DNA of 60,000 nucleotides, from contig NC_134030.1 of NCBI RefSeq assembly GCF_964204645.1, forward strand, positions 15,158,447 through 15,218,446, given 5' to 3'. Shown here piece by piece: positions 56,765 to 60,000 of this stretch. Numbering within the stretch: position 1 is the stretch's first letter; every line of letters begins with the position of its first letter. The DNA comes from Tubulanus polymorphus (lineage: Eukaryota; Nemertea; Palaeonemertea; Tubulaniformes; Tubulanidae). The notes beneath the pieces were generated by a model. The model made no database searches. It was not told the origin of the DNA and worked only from the letters and a program-made list of their open reading frames with translations. The translations under genes were made by a program, and so were the position numbers.

Positions 56765-57395
56765 CGTACAACTCGATAAACACTTCATGCGACACAGCGA
56801 ACGATCTCCTTTCCCCACGGCGAACGCCTACTCCGAATATCAAGCGTGAGTCCAGCATACGGATAAGAGTATGTTATATACTTGTATTTAGTAAATACCT
56901 TGTAGATTTGACAATGATCGGTATGAACTGTAGGTAATATAGAGTATTGATAAATGGTAGAAGCCCGCGGCCGAATGAAGTTATATTTTCTTTTATTTTG
57001 ATACCTCGTTGACACAACAGCTTTTCTCCGCAACATCTCTTCGGCAAGTTTAGTTTAGGCCTACAACTCACCGGTACTCTAATGATTTATCCTAGTAAAT
57101 ACATGGTAAATTTGGTAAAGAAAATTAGGTATTGCTAAACTGACTGTTTGTGACGAGCAACCTCCTGTGGATTTCGGGATGACGACTCAGAAAAACATGT
57201 CGCCTCATTGAATAGGACCCAATTTTCGATGTTTACGGCCCGACAGTCCTTTCGTTATGTTGATTTATCAAAATACGCACGGAGTATTTGTAGATCGAAG
57301 TGAGCTGAAGGATATCATATGGATTGTATCGGCAACAGTGGCAAGGCAACAAAGCCTATGTTCTTTTAGTGAAAATAGTGTGACATAAAATATTA
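56765..57395 (+). repeat. RT-capture repeat, shortened B segment
   Basis: Plus-oriented, from 'cgataaacacttcatgcgac' to 'gtgacataaaatatt'. About 300 bp in the middle is missing (join near 57150). It runs into the second hairpin type at 57422 instead of the GCTGCAAAGCAGC hairpin. Confidence 0.8.
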
Positions 57396-57421
57396 ATAAT
57401 AAGAAACACGCGAATCTCAAT

Positions 57422-57451
57422 AGGGTTTTCTGTGAAGTAACAGACAACCCT
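57422..57451 (+). repeat. AGGGTTTTCTGT hairpin
   Basis: Same hairpin as 56564-56593 with one mismatch in the stem, preceded by 'aagaaacacgcgaatctc'. Here it follows a B segment, linking the two repeat families. Confidence 0.75.
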
Positions 57452-57849
57452 AACGAGCCAATGTGAGCATTGGTATGCTGTCATGAGTGACTGCGTGTAT
57501 AGCGTATGTTATATTGATCACACACAGCAGCAGCAATGCAGTGAAAAAATAGATAGACACACGTGTACGCCACTGCCATAACTCAGTGCTAATCAATACT
57601 CTGACCCGAATTATGAGCAGTAGAAGTAAACAAACCCGTACTCCCGTTTTTGAAAGTTCATAAATGTATTCACATATGTGATGATATACTATAGCCGTAT
57701 TTTCATAAAGGAAGATAAAACAACATGGAATTTTCAACACAGTACAAGATGCTCATTATCATCCCTCGAAAATTTAGTTCAAGTAAATCGGATGACAATT
57801 TTTAAATTTCATTCAAGTCCATAACTTTTGAAGAGGGAAAAATGGCACT

Positions 57850-57944
57850 ATGGCCGGTTTTGAGCACCCTGATCCAGGACTTTCGCCTCCTACTCCGTCA
57901 AGACGATATACACGTGCTCATCGTCAAATGCGTATTTTAGTTAG
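57850..57944 (+). CDS. Candidate first coding exon, unrecognised
   Basis: An ATG (57850) reads M-A-G-F-E-H-P-D-P-G-L-S-P-P-T-P-S-R-R, continues basic (R-A-H-R-Q-M-R-I-L-V) and meets a GTAGGC donor in phase 2. The start context is acceptable (ActATGG). The composition looks like a protein N-terminus. No partner exon was found before the window ends. Could be chance. Confidence 0.3.
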
Positions 57945-58213
57945 GTAGGCCTATACGTGAAGTGTACACCGGCTAAACATTAAATGTTTAAAACAATAAT
58001 ACAAACTTACTGTATATTTGCCTGCTCTCTCACTACACCACGTACACTGCTGAACAGCAAGGAACTATTGCGGCATGAATACACGCTGTGCGAGATTATC
58101 TAAAATCGGAACGAAAAATTTCTTCCGGAATGGTGTAGACCCAGGTAAAAATTTCCCTGTATTGATACCAATCTTTAATCAATCTACATCGTCTTCATTG
58201 CCTATTTATCTTA

Positions 58214-58989
58214 AGGCTGGCTTATGTCGACAAGCAACGCAAAGCCTACCGACGCAACTGGGTTTATCGCCGATAAGCGGCAACTAGCGGCCTACGAGAG
58301 GCTGCCAGTTGCTCCTCAATCGGTTTGACATAAGCCGGCTTGCGACGGCAACGCGACGCCTACCGACTCGTCGCAAGCCGTATCCGGCTAGTTGCCCATG
58401 TTCTACTCCAGCCTACGGTAGGTGGGCAGTTGCTTTCGATCGCAGTCGACATAAGCTACTGAGCACAGGGGTTCCAGCCAATGAGAGACCGCATATACAT
58501 AGTACAAATCATCACCGCTAGTTAGCGTCTTTTCGTAATTAGTCATAAACTTTCAAATTCAAGTAGTTCAAAACGTAAACCAAACCTTCAGCACGGCAGA
58601 GGAGTGGACCGAAGATCTAGAAACGAAATTGGTAGAATTATGGTGTGAGTGGTCATCTTTATAGATGTCGCGAGCACGTTGTATTCAAAACAGAATCAGA
58701 AAGATCAAAGTCTTAAAGAAAAAGCTTTTCTTATAGAAGTATATTTCCTAATAATTCAAATTTATTCTCAAAATGCTTATCACGTTACCATTTGAGCCGT
58801 TGCAGTTGCCAGCAATCGCAACCGACATAAGCAGGGAAGCAACTGGGAGGATCTCATATCCCGCTAGTCGGCCTCAGTTGCTGCGAATCGGAGCGCAGTC
58901 GACATAAGCTGGGCTGCGATCGCGGTTGCTCTCAGTTGCGTCGGTAGGAGTCGGTAGGCGTCGTGTTGCTTGTCGACATAAGCCAGCCT
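58214..58989. mobile_element. Harbinger-like MITE (776 bp) with TTA target duplication
   Basis: TIR AGGCTGGCTTATGTCGACAA at 58214 mirrored by TTGTCGACATAAGCCAGCCT ending at 58989, with TTA on both sides (58211-58213, 58990-58992). Arms of about 200 bp are rich in GTTGC/GCAAC and GTCGAC. The interior codes for nothing obvious. A 3-bp TTA duplication is typical of PIF/Harbinger. Confidence 0.85.
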
Positions 58990-58999
58990 TTATATAGTT

Positions 59000-60000
59000 C
59001 AATTTGAGCAATTGACATTTTAAAATGCAGCCATTTCATATAATTGTATAAATTATGTAACGTACCATAGTTTGTCTGTTTACCTGGGGGAGGGGATCAC
59101 TACTTTTTGCGGATTAATGAATAGGTCTAATAATTTGCCACAGGCAAAGTGGTTTACCTTTCTACTATCTAGAAGAACGTACAATTATACATGTATTCAT
59201 TTTGATTTCAACTTGCGTCGTGGCTGCTAGTTTTGGTTTAGATATGTCCAGAAAACTATAAGTGCTCTGCGAAGCATGACACAAAATTTGATATTGGCTG
59301 TGTTTTAGCAATTCTTTGTATTTAGCATAAAAATCCATGAAGCCAATAAAACAGTTCCAAGATTCTCATTTTAGGCCTACCAGCTCATTTTCTTCCTCAT
59401 GAATGTGGCAATACTTTCCTATAGGTTTAGATTTTGTTCAATGCTCTATCCAATCATTCCAGCCTTGAATAAAGAGAGGCCTAGATGATAAGACAGCACA
59501 AATACTCATCAGAAAGTAACAAACAATGATTTATTGACTTTCTGATATTACCATATAATATATTTCTAGAACAAATAAACGTTGAATATTTTATCATACG
59601 GGTGTCTCCTACAATTTTGAGGTCTCTGAAAAATTGCAAGCTCAAACATTCCGAACTGAACATTTTCTGAAAATAGATCAAAATTTAGTTTAAAAACAGA
59701 AAATGTCAAAACTTTATTGGCAATTAACTGTTTTTAAAACGGTTAATTTCCCGTTCTAGAAGATCTAAAAACCTTTTTTGAGTATATGGAATTAAGTGGA
59801 CACCTTCCACTCCTTTGCTTACCCAGACCGTAACGAATAGTACCTAAATATACATTATTGTTATGGTTTTACGTCAAAAAACAGCGATTTTACCAGACTT
59901 TGACTGAATTATATAATATTTTAAGGTTACCTTAAAATATTAATGCAAGTATCCATCGACGAAGTATCTAACGAAATTAAAAGAGGAGCACACTTATTTA
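59000..60000. other. No gene recognised
   Basis: AT-rich sequence; no exon of ETHE1 or other gene could be supported. Confidence 0.35.

Overview
This window is AT-rich animal nuclear DNA. It has spliced genes with canonical GT/AG boundaries, CpG-containing promoter-like patches, and a dense load of metazoan transposons (BEL/Pao, piggyBac, PIF/Harbinger, CR1/L2-like and other non-LTR fragments, a GIY-YIG fragment, many foldback elements). The recurrent GGCCTA-type motifs and this transposon mix suggest a marine invertebrate; I cannot name the phylum from sequence alone.

Host genes. The clearest is the mitochondrial persulfide dioxygenase ETHE1 on the minus strand. Three consecutive exons are readable (28520-28705, 10683-10775, 4548-4637), all joined in phase 1, and together they cover the metal-binding core. 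Its introns are 17.7 kb and 6.0 kb and are full of transposons. The last exon and the N-terminal exon(s) were not found. A second gene, on the plus strand at about 44.6-46.6 kb, has a CpG/GC-box promoter, a 5' UTR exon, tandemly duplicated noncoding exon copies, an ATG exon, a terminal exon and a polyA signal; it would encode a 56-residue protein ending in a hydrophobic tail that I do not recognise. Weaker exon candidates lie at 9005-9342, 15303, 38873 and 57850.

Layout. 1-4 kb: pieces of a repeat family carrying a captured reverse transcriptase (RT) fragment. 4.5-11 kb: ETHE1 exons, LINE 3' remnants and a 2.1-kb transposon with palindromic ACACATGTG arrays. 11-18 kb: mostly unremarkable intron with a tandem duplication, a zinc-finger exon and nuclear-receptor-like repeats. 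18.8-27.5 kb: a split piggyBac, an unknown protein-coding repeat, and a complete 1268-bp Harbinger element with an inverted second fragment. 28.9-34.9 kb: two adjoining multi-kilobase palindromes built from the RT-capture family. 34.9-42.6 kb: a 31-bp satellite with a built-in hairpin and higher-order structure, interleaved with about 155-bp repeats carrying a CTCF-like motif. 42.7-43.7 kb: another copy of the RT-capture family. 44.4-46.6 kb: the small-protein gene. 46.6-49.1 kb: a second copy of the unknown repeat and a 1-kb foldback element. 49.4-54.5 kb: a decayed BEL/Pao retrotransposon. 54.5-60 kb: hairpin-ended repeats, a GIY-YIG fragment, and a 776-bp Harbinger-like element with TTA target duplications.

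Many long minus-strand reading frames between 34.9 and 42.6 kb are artefacts of the satellite, whose unit has no stop in any minus frame. Repeat relationships were judged by eye, not by alignment software.
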